Assembly (NCBI GenBank): GCA_030062745.1
Contig: CP099848.1
Span: 22,756,378 to 22,820,377, forward strand
Length of the DNA: 64,000 nucleotides
Reading direction: 5' to 3'
From: Capitulum mitella
Taxonomy: Eukaryota; Arthropoda; Thecostraca; Pollicipedomorpha; Pollicipedidae
Within the stretch, counting starts at the first letter, position 1; the number at the start of each line of letters is the position of its first letter. Under the pieces are notes generated by a model. It searched no databases, was not told the DNA's origin, and saw only the letters and a program-made list of their open reading frames with translations. Positions 1 through 53,306 of this stretch are shown in pieces. Position numbers and translations under genes: made by a program.

Positions 1-409
1 AGAGATCGTTTACAGTATTATTACAGTATCATAGGTGGAGATCGTTTACAGTATTATTACAGCATCATAGGTGGAGATCGTTTACAGTATTATTACAGTA
101 TCATAGGTGGAGATCGTTTACAGTATTATTACAGCATCATAGGTGGAGATCGTTTACAGTATTATTACAGTATCATAGGTGGAGATCGTTTACAGTATTA
201 TTACAGCATCATAGGTGGAGATCGTTTACAGTATTATTACAGTATCATAGGTAGAGATCGTTTACAGTATTATTACAGTATCATAGGTGGAGATCGTTTA
301 CAGTATTATTGCAGCATCATAGGTGGAGATCGTTTACAGTATTATTACAGTATCATAGGTGGAGATCGTTTACAGCATTATTACAGTATCATAGGTAGAG
401 ATCGTTCAT
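1..409. repeat. 36-bp satellite, 72-bp higher-order repeat
   Basis: About 11.4 head-to-tail copies of a 36-bp unit containing GGAGATCGTTTACAGTATTA. The first six full units alternate strictly between ACAGTATC and ACAGCATC variants, so the effective period there is 72 bp; later units lose the alternation. The array begins at the window edge and probably continues upstream. It ends cleanly at GATCGTTCATG. Confidence 0.97.
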
Positions 410-493
410 GAACACTCTGAGCTGGGAAAACGTATTATCAGAAAGATAGAAAGCTCACGGACGAAGCACAATAATGTCCGTTTCGCTATAGCG

Positions 494-501
494 TTTCAAC
501 A

Positions 502-547
<46 letters not shown>

Positions 548-555
548 TGTTGAAA
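494..555. repeat. 62-bp perfect palindrome with (TA)n centre
   Basis: TTTCAACAGTGCA, then a run of about 18 TA dinucleotides, then the exact reverse complement TGCACTGTTGAAA. The palindrome is perfect over 62 bp and could form a cruciform or hairpin. It may be a minimal inverted-repeat element or a TA microsatellite grown symmetrically inside one. Confidence 0.95.
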
Positions 556-639
556 TATTATCAGATTATCATCATTAAGAATTATTAGAATGATAGAAGG
601 CCTGAGGACTATAGGACTAAGGCCTATGGCCTATAGGAC

Positions 640-746
640 TAAGGCTGTTCGTGTATCGCAATAGGAAACTTTCCTCCAGACATATCTTGTTAAAAGCGAC
701 TGCATTATTAGCTTTTACCAGCTTTTTTACCGTTGATATATGTATA

Positions 747-785
<39 letters not shown>

Positions 786-838
786 ATATGTGCATATATA
801 TGTATGCATATATATATATATATATATGTATGTATATA
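640..838. repeat. TA/TGTA microsatellite with repeat flank
   Basis: Two (TA)n runs (about 750-778 and 806-826) with TGTA/TGCA interruptions. The 650-740 flank resembles the flank of the TA run at 39425-39520 (shared stretches around CATATCTT and GCTTTT), so this may be the edge of the same dispersed element. Confidence 0.6.
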
Positions 839-840
839 GG

Positions 841-1155
841 TCTTTTATTGTCAAAACATGGCCAACTGAAAATGTCTTTTATCTCCAACAGCAACATGGG
901 CTCCTGATATGAAAGGGGTGTCTCGACAACGCTTGAAGCGGCGTAGGACCAGTTAGCAGACTGTGTGGGAAATATTACATACTACATTATCATAGGTAGT
1001 CGTAAGGACTTAACCTGAAGCTTATAAATCACCTACGTTAGGTCCATCCCAGTCCTTCCAGAAGTGTCTGAAAGATAGAAAGAGCGTGTGTTTGAACAAA
1101 AGCGACATAAAAAAATAGTTGCAAGTGGCTAGGCGGCTGCCTGTAACGTTGCGTT
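841..1155. other. Upstream of aminopeptidase exon 1, nothing recognised
   Basis: No TATA box, convincing exon or repeat is visible. If exon 1 really starts at a splice acceptor at 1176/1177, this stretch would be intron, not 5' flank. Confidence 0.4.
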
Positions 1156-43790
<42,635 letters not shown>

Positions 43791-44103
43791 ACATTCGGTA
43801 CAAGGTGAATTTTTTTTGTTTTCCTTAGTTCGTAAACGGAAGTGGCAAAATGCTTTTTTTCAGAATATCCTTTTTTCAGAGGGAAATCGATCAAGGCGTA
43901 TCATAGCAGTGGTTCTATATCGTTTGCAGTTTCTGGCTATTTCTTACAGTGTTACGTATTCATTACGCGTATTACTAGACGTATCTTTTTATCTGCGCAG
44001 GAAGCCCGGGTGTAATCTTTTAAATATGACATTTTTGTGTGTTATATTTTAAAAGCGTAACGGCGTTTGTAAACTGAAGCACAGTGTTCCGAAATGTGTG
44101 CGA

Positions 44104-44128
44104 AATAAAATGATAAAAACGTAATAAA
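44104..44128 (+). terminator. Probable polyadenylation signals of the aminopeptidase gene
   Basis: AATAAA at 44104-44109 and 44123-44128, about 315-335 nt after the stop codon, in an A-rich stretch. The alternative at 43786 overlaps the stop and would give almost no 3' UTR. Confidence 0.5.
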
Positions 44129-44129
44129 A

Positions 44130-45131
44130 ATTAAAATACAAAATGAAAATGATATCAGTACTCGCGGGGCAATACTCAGAGAAACATTTCTAATAGGTAG
44201 TTTACAGTGCTCTTAATCCGGCATTAACTGAGGCCTCCAGCTACCCATTTTTGACTGTAGGAAGGGGAAAATATCCCCGCTGGATATCTTCGAAACTAAT
44301 GGATTGACCTGGGCAATTCAAATGCTGATCGATGGCCCTCTGCCGTGCATCCCCAGGGCGTATATAGTATTCTTGTTTGGAGTAAGGGCACGGAGTGAAA
44401 ATTCTCTGAGATAACGGGTGAGTACTGTGTTTTTCGACAACGTCTGAATCTATGATATGAAAGTTGGTCATAAGGAAATGTTACATTTTTTTGGCACGTG
44501 AAAAGATGTGATTGTCCCAAACAACACGTGTAAAAATCAGACTTGTAGCATTATTGTGTCAGGAGAATAGCGTCTCTGAAGCATCAAGCAGATCGCGACA
44601 TGGTCGCGAAATACGCGGAAAATAACCTCAGTAGTTCGAAAACTCCCATAGCGAGGTAGTTTTGAGGAACTGGAGTGTCGTGATCAACCGTTTTTAATAT
44701 CTCGAGGAGTGTGGATGCTAGGGGACATGCTCAGCACGCTGGGAAAGGTTGCCAGGCGGCAAAATGCCAGATGATCGTAGGGGTCGGCTGATCAGAACTG
44801 CTAAGGGCAAGGTGGGTATATCCAAACGTTTCGTAGAACGGCGATTTGGCAAATTCCAGTCGTATGTGAAGAAAATACTCCAGAAGGGAGTGAAGTATAA
44901 AAAGCGTGTCAATGCACCTCAGGTCATGGAAGCCCGTCAAGGCAAATCGTCAGAAAAGACGGATTCACGGTTTATCCCGAGGACCAATGTCCAGCAGCCA
45001 AGGCACGCCAAGTCCAAAGATGCCCTGTGTTTTACGGGTGGTTTAGATTTCAGGTAGTGCCGAGCGCATTCCTTCTACGCAGTCATGTAGACAATGGAAA
45101 GTTTGCCAGCTGACAAAACAAATTTTATCAT
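44130..45131. other. Intergenic, one unassigned basic ORF
   Basis: A 102-codon frame at 44749-45057 (+) is strongly basic (RFVERRFGKFQSYVKKILQK) and matches nothing I recognise. It may be a broken transposon ORF. Confidence 0.25.
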
Positions 45132-45202
45132 TTAACCCCATTACCGGCAGGGGACGGCTGAATCCGCCCCAGGTTCGGGTTTCTTGTTTGCCAATTCCAG
45201 GG

Positions 45203-45915
45203 TGTAACAAAATTATTTTCCTAACCCAAAAAATTCTTCGGTTCTAAAGTAGTTTGAAGTAAAGTTCTAAAGCATTCCCCTAAAAATCTCCATCTGTAAA
45301 ACGGTATCACTGTTCAGCCGTTCAAGGCCGAGTTTAACGTCACAGAGAAAGACGTCTGGGATGCCCATGTCACAAACAAAGGCGTCTGGGATGCCCAGGG
45401 TCTTCTGGCCTTCAACAGTGGGAGTGTTGCGCTTAATGACATTCTTTATCAGTAATGCTCCTTGATACTTCCCGTGAAAAAGTCAGTGCAAGCAACAAAC
45501 AATGCAGACTAGCGTCTGGTGTTTCCTGGGATCGCTACACAAGGCCGCCAACTCTCATTGGTCTAGAACTCCTCACGTCACCGGTTTACGCTCCTTGTTT
45601 GATGACGTTACCGTCTCTGATTGGTTGATATCACGTCAATTTTGTACCTCCTGGCCCAAATCGTTTCCGTTTATAGGGAGTATAAATAGCGCCCCGCTCG
45701 TCGGCACGTAGACTCTTGTGATTTTGAAGCCATAGTGGAAGGATCTCTGCGTAGTTTTATGTATGTGTAGTGTGGGTGTCGGTGTTTGGTGGATGACTGA
45801 AGTGAATAGAAGTTGGACTTGCAGATTTTCTTTGGGACTGAATCGCGAGAAAGACTGGCACGAGCGAGGTCGTCACTAGTTCAATTATCACGCAGGCAGT
45901 TGGAAATCTGCTACA
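45203..45915 (+). mobile_element. Solo LTR, 713 bp, in element B
   Basis: Begins TGTAAC and ends CTACA, flanked by identical 5-bp CAGGG (45198-45202 and 45916-45920). Elements A and C lack it, and the B sequence resumes at once after it (GGGTTTTTGAGGCAGC against the equivalent part of A and C). TG...CA ends with a 5-bp duplication fit a BEL/Pao or Ty3/Gypsy LTR. A promoter-like block lies inside. Confidence 0.88.
45557..45720 (+). promoter_or_regulatory. Promoter-like block in the solo LTR
   Basis: Two inverted CCAAT boxes (ATTGG at 45557 and 45620), three CRE-like half-sites (CACGTCA near 45575 and 45632, TGACGTTA at 45603) and TATAAATA at 45681-45688, followed by a GC-rich start region. 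The order and spacing are those of a standard Pol II promoter, as expected in an LTR U3. Activity is inferred. Confidence 0.65.
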
Positions 45916-47036
45916 CAGGGTTTTTGAGGCAGCCTCACGAAACCTGGTGACTTTTCCTATTTGTTTTTTCTACGTACTGTATCGAAATTTTGTAATGCTA
46001 TTTTTCTCAGGAGCGGAGCCAGGTAATGTTTTTGGGAAGCACCTCAGGCCATTTTCGGTCTTGTTGAGGGCAAAAGAAAAATGGCTGCCAAAAATAGTGT
46101 TTTAGAGTAGAAATTAATGCTTTACATGGACGTAAAGGCAAATGTTAAGCAAGCATAAAAATACAATTTTGATAGCCTGAAGGTCACTTCACAAGGCCAG
46201 GTCAAGGCCAAAAGTCAAAATTCGGTTCTGTAGTAATAATTTTGGCGTTAGTTTTTCTTTTAATGTCAAATCCGGGATATAAACGACGTGAAAGGGTGCA
46301 CTCTACTTCTGTACTAAGTTTCAGATTGATATCAGGTCGGTTGACGGAAAAATGTCAGTGCATGTGCCAAATATCACAACAGGCGTAAAATGCAATTTTA
46401 CAAATAGAGTGAATTCAAATCAATGGAAACGTTCTCAGACAATATAAAATGCACTCAAAATCATTCCAAGTGATTGTAAGGTCATTGGAGGTCAATTAAG
46501 ATCAAAGGTCGTAAGATGACCTGAACATGTGACCATCACAGTTCCCCCTTTTTCATATCCCCAGCGCGGCCTATGCTAGCATTATACAAACATTGTAATA
46601 CGTTTTGTACTTCTTCAGCGTAACATGACTAGGAGAAGCTAAAAGAGTATTTTTGACTTTTTTGCTAATTCAGCTTTTGAAAAACGAGTCCTTATATTTT
46701 TGAACCCTGTGAATTTTCTCCAGATTTCAAATGTATGGACCAATGGTAAATGTCCCATTCATAATATCTTGATTCATTTCAATTCCATCAAAATCGGTCC
46801 TTAAACAACAGAGGTTTGAAATTTGTCGAATTATTAGTCTTTCACGAGGTGGTAAACGAAGAAGATCGAACAAACGAAGAAGAAAATAATTAAATCGAGA
46901 TATTCCCTGGTGTTCAACAAAACATGTCTGACGGAGAAAATACTGCCTAAATATTCCAATGTCAATACAAACGACCCGGCAGTGAGGGATCATTAATTTA
47001 CCAAGGACTGTCGGAGCAGGCTGGTGGAACATCAGG

Positions 47037-47316
47037 TCCACACCAAGGAAGAGACATGGATAGAGCTCCAAGAAAAGCTGAAGCGCCTCAGTGCGCAGCT
47101 CTTGGGCTGTGACAATGATCCTCATCGGCGATATCAACGAAGAACTGGATAACACAGCTGACAAAATCGATCATGCCACGAACATACGAACGACGAAGAA
47201 ACCTTCTAAACTGTACAGAGGGCAGATCATGTTGCCTGAGTCCAATGACGGATATTTTAGCCTGTCATCCGTGGAACTCAATGAGAAGCAAAAGGAATCG
47301 CTGAACTTGGACTTAA
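47037..47316 (+). pseudogene. Penelope-like N-terminal coding fragment
   Basis: The open frame around 47091-47316 gives KPSKLYRGQIMLPESNDGYF and LNEKQKESLNLDL, the region before the Penelope reverse transcriptase. It is interrupted at the TTAA of a Leu-Ile codon pair by element C. Confidence 0.75.
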
Positions 47317-49819
47317 CCCTATTCCCGGCAGGGGGCGACTGAATCCGCCCCTCCTCGGGTTTTTTGCTTGTCGATCCGAGGGTTTTTGGCGCAGCTTGAC
47401 GAAACTTTAACGATTTTTTTCTAGCTGTTCCTTGTACGTATTGTGACAAAATTTCATAACTCTCTTTTGCCCAGTGGCGGAGCCAGGCAACGTTTTTGGG
47501 AGGCATCTCAGGCCATTTTTGGCCCTGTTAAAGGTAAAAGGAAAATGTCTGCCACAAAGAGAGCTTTTAAGGCAAACTTAAACCTTTATATGGATTTATA
47601 GGTAAATAATTGGGCAGGCAGACAAACACAATTTTGTTCGCCTGAGATCACTGTACAAGGTCAGGTCAAGGTCGAAAGTCAAAATTTGGTTTCATAGTAA
47701 TAATTTTGGCGTCAGAATACACATAACGTAGAAGGGTGCCCTCTACCTGTATACCAAATTTAACTCTGCTGTCAGGTCGGGTCACTGAGCTATGACCTAA
47801 AATGTCTGCGCGCACCCTATATTACAACAACGGTGAAATGGAATTTTAGAAATAGTGAATTCAGATGACTGGAAACGTTTCCAAATAATGTGACATGCAC
47901 ACAAGATCATTCCAAGAAACTCTAATGCCACTAATAGTCATTTAAGTTCGAAATGTGAATGCGACGCAGGAGGCTTAAAGGTGCCGGATCCATCTCTACA
48001 GGGAGATAGTCTGAAACTCGTTTGGATGAAGAAATATTTAGATAACGAAAATAGGGACAAGTGGAAAGCAATTTTGAAAGACGTTTTTACCTTTCATGAT
48101 AAGGTTTCCATCTCCGCTTGCGATTTCCCTAATAATGTCATACATAAGTTAATACGAGACAAGTTTTGGACAGACACGTATAACGCATGGGCTAAATTGC
48201 AACCGAGGAAGGTCAGCGGGTCAGAAATTCTTTCACACGTGTCGCGGAAAATCGCACTGCTACAACTGGAAAATAATCCCAATATTAATGAAGTAGTACT
48301 TATTAGGAAGGGGATTATGACCATGGGAGATCTTTGTGATTTCGACCTGAGGAGACTTATGAATTCGCAAAAATTGCAAAGCAGACACCAGACTGGTAAT
48401 TTCCTTCTATGGCAAAATGTGCTGGCATCAGTACCACGCTCTTGGAAAGAAATTCGAGCACAGGATAGACCAAGAGAATCCCATCAAAAGAAGATCCTAG
48501 AGGAACTTTTGAAAACGATCAAAAGAGCTAGATGGTCGTATCAGAAAATGCTTGAACAGCTGTAGGTGGCTCGTAAGAATGTCACAAAACCACAGATAGA
48601 ATGGGAACGGAGTCTTAATTTGAAGAATGAATATGATTGGAGAAACAGCTTCAAGGTAGTGTGTAATACGACATCGGATCTAAAAGTGAGATGGCTACAG
48701 TTCCGTACTGTGTCCCGTTTCCTCCCAACCAATCGTCTCTTATACTTACATAAAGTGAAAGATGTCTCGAAATACGATTGCTGTGATCATCCAGTAGAAG
48801 GCATTTCGCTTGTGTTTTGCTATTGCGAGCACGTGTTTATTTTCCGGTGTGAATTAGGAAGAAAACTAGGAAGTGATGCGGCGGTCTCCTTGCGCAGCGT
48901 TATCCTCGCGGATTTTTCAGAAAGAGGACGAGTATGCGTGGATGTTAAAGTATTACGTATTTGCGCTCTTTGGGGCAAACTGTATATTTGGAACTGTCGA
49001 AAACTGTGTTGTATTCCAAGTGTTGAGAGGCTTAAAAGCCATCTAGGAGACTACTTAAAAATCGAAAAGTACGTTGCTTTGAATTTTAACAAGGTCGAAA
49101 AATTCAGTACCAAATGGAGCAAAATCGTGGAAAAACTTGGCGTCAGTGTGTAAGCAGTATGCGCCGTCTAACCAGCCATCCAGGTGAATTGTGAGTAGTA
49201 ACTGAATGTATCGGATGTCTTGTTTCAGGGTGCTAAATAAATGGCATAAAATGATTGCTTAAGGTCAAAGGTCGTAAGTTGACCTGAAGAATATGTGACC
49301 ATGACAGTTCTGCCTTTTCCATGCCTCTGGCACCGCTTATGCTAACATTATACAAACATTATAATACGATTTGTCCTTCTTCGTCATAACATGACTAGCA
49401 GAAGCTTAAGTATTTTTAATTTTCTTTTCAGTTCAGCTCTTGAAAGAAATAATCCTCCTATCTTCGAAACCCTGTGAACGCCTACAAATGTTCTCCAGAT
49501 TTCAGACGTACGGACCAGTGGTAAAAGTTTTATCCATAATCTCTCGATACATGCTTATTTGACCAAAATCGGTCTACAAACAACAGAGTTATAACAAGTA
49601 TAAAAAATATCTCCCCCATTTTGACTGTTTTGTCCCCCTGCACCCACAACTTCCAAAATTTTGAAAACTCTTGTTTATAAAAATGCGATTTACGTCATGG
49701 CAAATCGATTGCGTTTGTTGCGATGAAATTGGATGTGTAGTTCTCGAGATCTCAGGCGGGGGGCGAATCCGCCCCCCTGCCGGGAATCGGCCATACCGTC
49801 TGGCCCTCGGGGAATAGGA
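47317..49819 (+). mobile_element. TTAA element C with LINE insertion
   Basis: TTAA at 47313-47316 and 49820-49823. Termini CCCTATTCCCGGCA and, in reverse, ATCCTATTCCCCGA. Without the ~1.3-kb LINE it would be about 1.2 kb, like element A. Contains the shared hAT-like segment (from CAGTGGCGGAGCCAGG at 47472) and a conserved AAGGTCAGGTCAAGGTC block (about 47662). No transposase. Confidence 0.87.
47950..49261 (+). mobile_element. 5'-truncated LINE (non-LTR retrotransposon) 3' end
   Basis: Two frames (47981-48565 and 48566-49153) are one reading frame broken by a single TAG at 48563-48565. The start GGLKVPDPSLQGDSLKLVW is the typical region after the reverse transcriptase of L1/CR1/Tx1-like LINEs, and the C-terminal VRWLQFRTVSRFLPTN stretch matches the zf-RVT region with damaged Cys/His. 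It ends near GGTGCTAAATAAATGGCATAAAATG. A weak ~12-bp target duplication is possible (TTTAAGTTCGAA against CTTAAGGTCAAA). It interrupts element C. Confidence 0.82.
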
Positions 49820-49823
49820 TTAA

Positions 49824-52800
49824 ACCAGGGCCTCGTCTAACATGTTAACTGGCGGGCTCATCCTCCACAGTGGAGTCGCCAGCCCCCCCCCCCCCCAGTC
49901 ATAGCAGAATTGGGCAAATGAGGGGGGGGGTGCAGTTGGAATGTTCGAAATCACAAAATCTAATACAGGGTTTCCTGTTGAGACGTAACGTTTTTCCAAA
50001 TGCAAAGTCACTGCAAAAATGCCTTGTCCATGCCTTTTTTGGCGACTCTTGCATCATCATTGTTAGTGTTTACAAACACAGAGTTATGCATGCTATACAA
50101 CAAAGACGTAAAATAAATATGTATGCTGGTACGAAAACATAGGGTTTTACGTGGAGACAAAATATTTCTCCAAATGTGTAGTCCATGCTTCGTCTAGCAG
50201 TTTTCAGTACACTTAAATCATCAGGGGCAGTGTATGCAAACGACATATGATGATAACATTTTTTATTCTCCGATAACGCCGGAAGGGAAAAGGCCTAAAA
50301 CAATGCCGTCGAAATATGAGGGAAAAGAGCGGGGTAGGTAGTAGGTTTGAAGCACAGGAAAATGGGATCTAGAGAAAACCATAATTATCTTTTATGGACC
50401 CGTACCCCAGAAAACAGAACTGCGTTATTTCTAAGAAATGTACTTACGAAGCATCCATTTCTTTTTAAAATCCTGTATTTTTGCCTTGAAAATGACCGTT
50501 TTCGGGACTGCTTGCCTTTGCATGAAGTACAAGTTCGTTTTAACCACACCAGTCCAATATACTTAAAACTTATTGAAACGCAAAATGACCTGATACTTGA
50601 CCACACCTGGCCTATGGCACATCTTGTGACAATTTTTCAGTCATAATGGTCCTAGATCAGCCATTTTCTCATAAGTGGAACCTAATTCGTTGACATGCAT
50701 CGTTCGATTACAGGACATAATACCGTATGGTATCAAATGGAAAATGTTGCAAGCAAGCACGCGAACGAACACAAAACATTGAGCAAGGCTAACAACGACG
50801 GATGTATATCTTGAACGGAAAAATGTGGAATACCAGATATCGATCTGGGGATTAATGTGGAGCAATTTTTTCGTCGGAGAAAACATGGAATGAAAAGACA
50901 TCCAATGGAAAAAACAATGCAAAATGTCCAACACAAATATCGAGGCAGCATCGTTGTTAACCGGCTATGTACCAAATAATAAATGGCTGAATGACAGAAT
51001 GTCGGGGCAAGGATCAGTAACGCAAAGGATAAATTTTTAAGTCAAAAATGTCGCAAGACAACTAATAGCGCAACACGGTGGATACGGGAGCTGACTTCTT
51101 CCGAAAACTGCACAGGACATCCCAGCAGGAACATCGTGAAAGCTCTCGAAGGCTTACACATAATTTCCCAAGTGTCTTCGCTATTTAGCTAAAATTATAT
51201 TCCGGTTGTTATAAGGGATTGCTGACGTAAACCGACCAGACAGATATCCTGGCTGCGCCACTGGATCTGTTGGCGTGGCTGCAAAAATATTGGCATTTTG
51301 CGTCAGACAGCATGCATGGTTCAAATCCTGGGCGTCAAAAAAATTCTCTTCCTTTTCTCCCAGCGGTCTTTTGGGGATACGCTGTGACTTCTTTCACCTG
51401 ATAAAAACGCATGACAGTGAGCTAAAAATGTTTTTCCCCAACGTCTTGGACATAAGAACCGTAGAATATACCACCAGATTCCGGTGACGATCCGCGCTGA
51501 TTACCGCGTCTATCAACAACAGTCACAATTTGGGAAGAAGGAACGGGAAAATTTCGAACAAACGGGACTTGAATTCCGCCCGTGATCTTGACAAACAAAC
51601 ATCTTGACCACCTCAACATCAGGTTCATGTCCTGGTATAATCTTCATCCTCTGAGATATTTAGATGTTATGTATTTCCCCACTCCATATTTTGTGATGCG
51701 AAACCTGACCACTCTATGCCCGCCCATTTGCGATCTCCGCCCCTGATATTACGATACAAAGTATCACCTCGCAATATTTTGCCATTTGGTTTTTTACCGT
51801 TTTGATGTTAATTGAGGTTCATGATTTTCCAGTTCTATATCTTTCGTCGGTTTTTTGTTCATCCATCATTTTCTCCACCAATGTTTTTTCCATTTCGATA
51901 AATATCGCTATTCGATATTTATCTCGCTTCAATATTTTGTCCTTTGATGTTACTCTGAGGTCATTTATTTTGTTTGATTTTTTGCTTTTGACACTCTGTT
52001 CTCAATATTTTGGGATTCAGTATTCCGCCTCATGGCATTTTTTGGGTTTACCGTGTCGCCCCTAGTTCTCGAAACAAACGCGGGCTAGAAACCAATAATG
52101 AGTGGTAACATGCGTCTATTCATTACATGATGTGTACAATTTTTCTTGCAAATGGCAGAGTTTCTTATCCCTTTGCATCTCACATTGTCATGATTTCAAG
52201 ACATTCCTATCTGTCACGAAACCGCCTCTACTCTCGTTGCCATTCACATGTTACTTTGCTGACGCTAGTGACCTGGGAAGCTAGGAAAACCCATAGTAGC
52301 ACAGTCTGGTATCGATACCTGCCGATGAAAACATATCTACCACAGGAAAGGTTTTTGTTACGTATTGAAGGAGAAGTTTAGGTGACAATCCTGTATGGAA
52401 ATTCTCAGTCCCTGTCCGGAACGTGGTCGTTACACACAGCAAAGGTCAGAGGGTTCATAGAATACAGAAAATAGAGACTGTATGAACCCAAATGTACCGT
52501 AGGAATCAGCCAGAAGACCTGAAATTGTACCTGTGAATCATTCAGGTGTTCCTAGCGTCTCGCAACGAACAGAGCCAGTCAAGCACTGTAGCAACGTAGC
52601 AACATGTGTCATTGGCTTGGCCAGACTGGGATTCATCCCTTCGAGTTTTGCGGAAGTCAGCTTCACGACTGTAGTGTTCCATGAAAACAGGCGAAGCAAA
52701 AAACTCGATAAGGTCGTGCATAGTTATTGGGGTCGGTTTTGTGAAGAAATTACATCATGTTAAACGCCGTTGTTGTGCGATATCCACTGTTTTATCTCGC

Positions 52801-53302
52801 ATGCGGTTATCGTATGCATTATATGGCAGAACATCGTTATCTGATCGACGTTTGTCTTCCAAAATGTAGATTAAGGGCATACTCCAACGGGGTTGGGTCC
52901 GCTTCTGTAAAGATATATTTTTTCGTACATGTTTGACCCGAAAACTGCACCTGAAGCTAAATGAGGCCATCTAGGACAAAACGCAAGACCACTTTTCAAC
53001 TGGCGGGATCAAAACATAGGGTTGGTGTAGTTTGAACGAGGTTATGACCCGTGGGAAGGTTCACTATCAGGAAAAAACGATCGTTTTTTTCAGGTAAAAA
53101 CGTATGATTTAAAAAAGGCCAGTTCCGCGTAGCAGGCCAGTCAAAATAAACAAAATGCATGCTCTAAGAGGCTACAGTAAGATTTATGCAGATTTCTCGT
53201 GGTCTCATTTTAACACCAACGTCGACGTAGGTGCTGCTGGAATAACAGGTTGGAAGACTCTGGCCCCTCCCCCAGTCGAAATTCTTTAGACGAGGCCCTG
53301 GC
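49824..53302. mobile_element. TTAA element E, 3.5 kb, distinct family
   Basis: TTAA at 49820-49823 (shared with element C) and 53303-53306. Terminal inverted repeats ACCAGGGCCTCGTCTAA and, in reverse, GCCAGGGCCTCGTCTAA (16 of 17 match). A CTGGCG...CGCCAG hairpin lies just inside the left end. No recognisable transposase in any frame; the longest is a 99-codon frame at 50347-50646 with no motif. The ends differ from A-D, so it is another family. Confidence 0.85.
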
Positions 53303-53306
53303 TTAA

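Larger units (their letters stand above)
45136..46815 (+). mobile_element. TTAA element B, right end lost
   Basis: Starts after TTAA (45132-45135) with CCCATTACCGGCAGGGG and is collinear with element C, including the hAT-like segment (46008 to about 46572). Homology stops at about 46815, where the Penelope-like element begins. It is interrupted by the solo LTR at 45203-45915. The missing right part was not found beyond the Penelope element. Confidence 0.82.

Noticed and set aside
1-409. CRISPR-like array at the window start
   Set aside because: Units are contiguous 36-bp copies without unique spacers, and the DNA is eukaryotic; it is a satellite.
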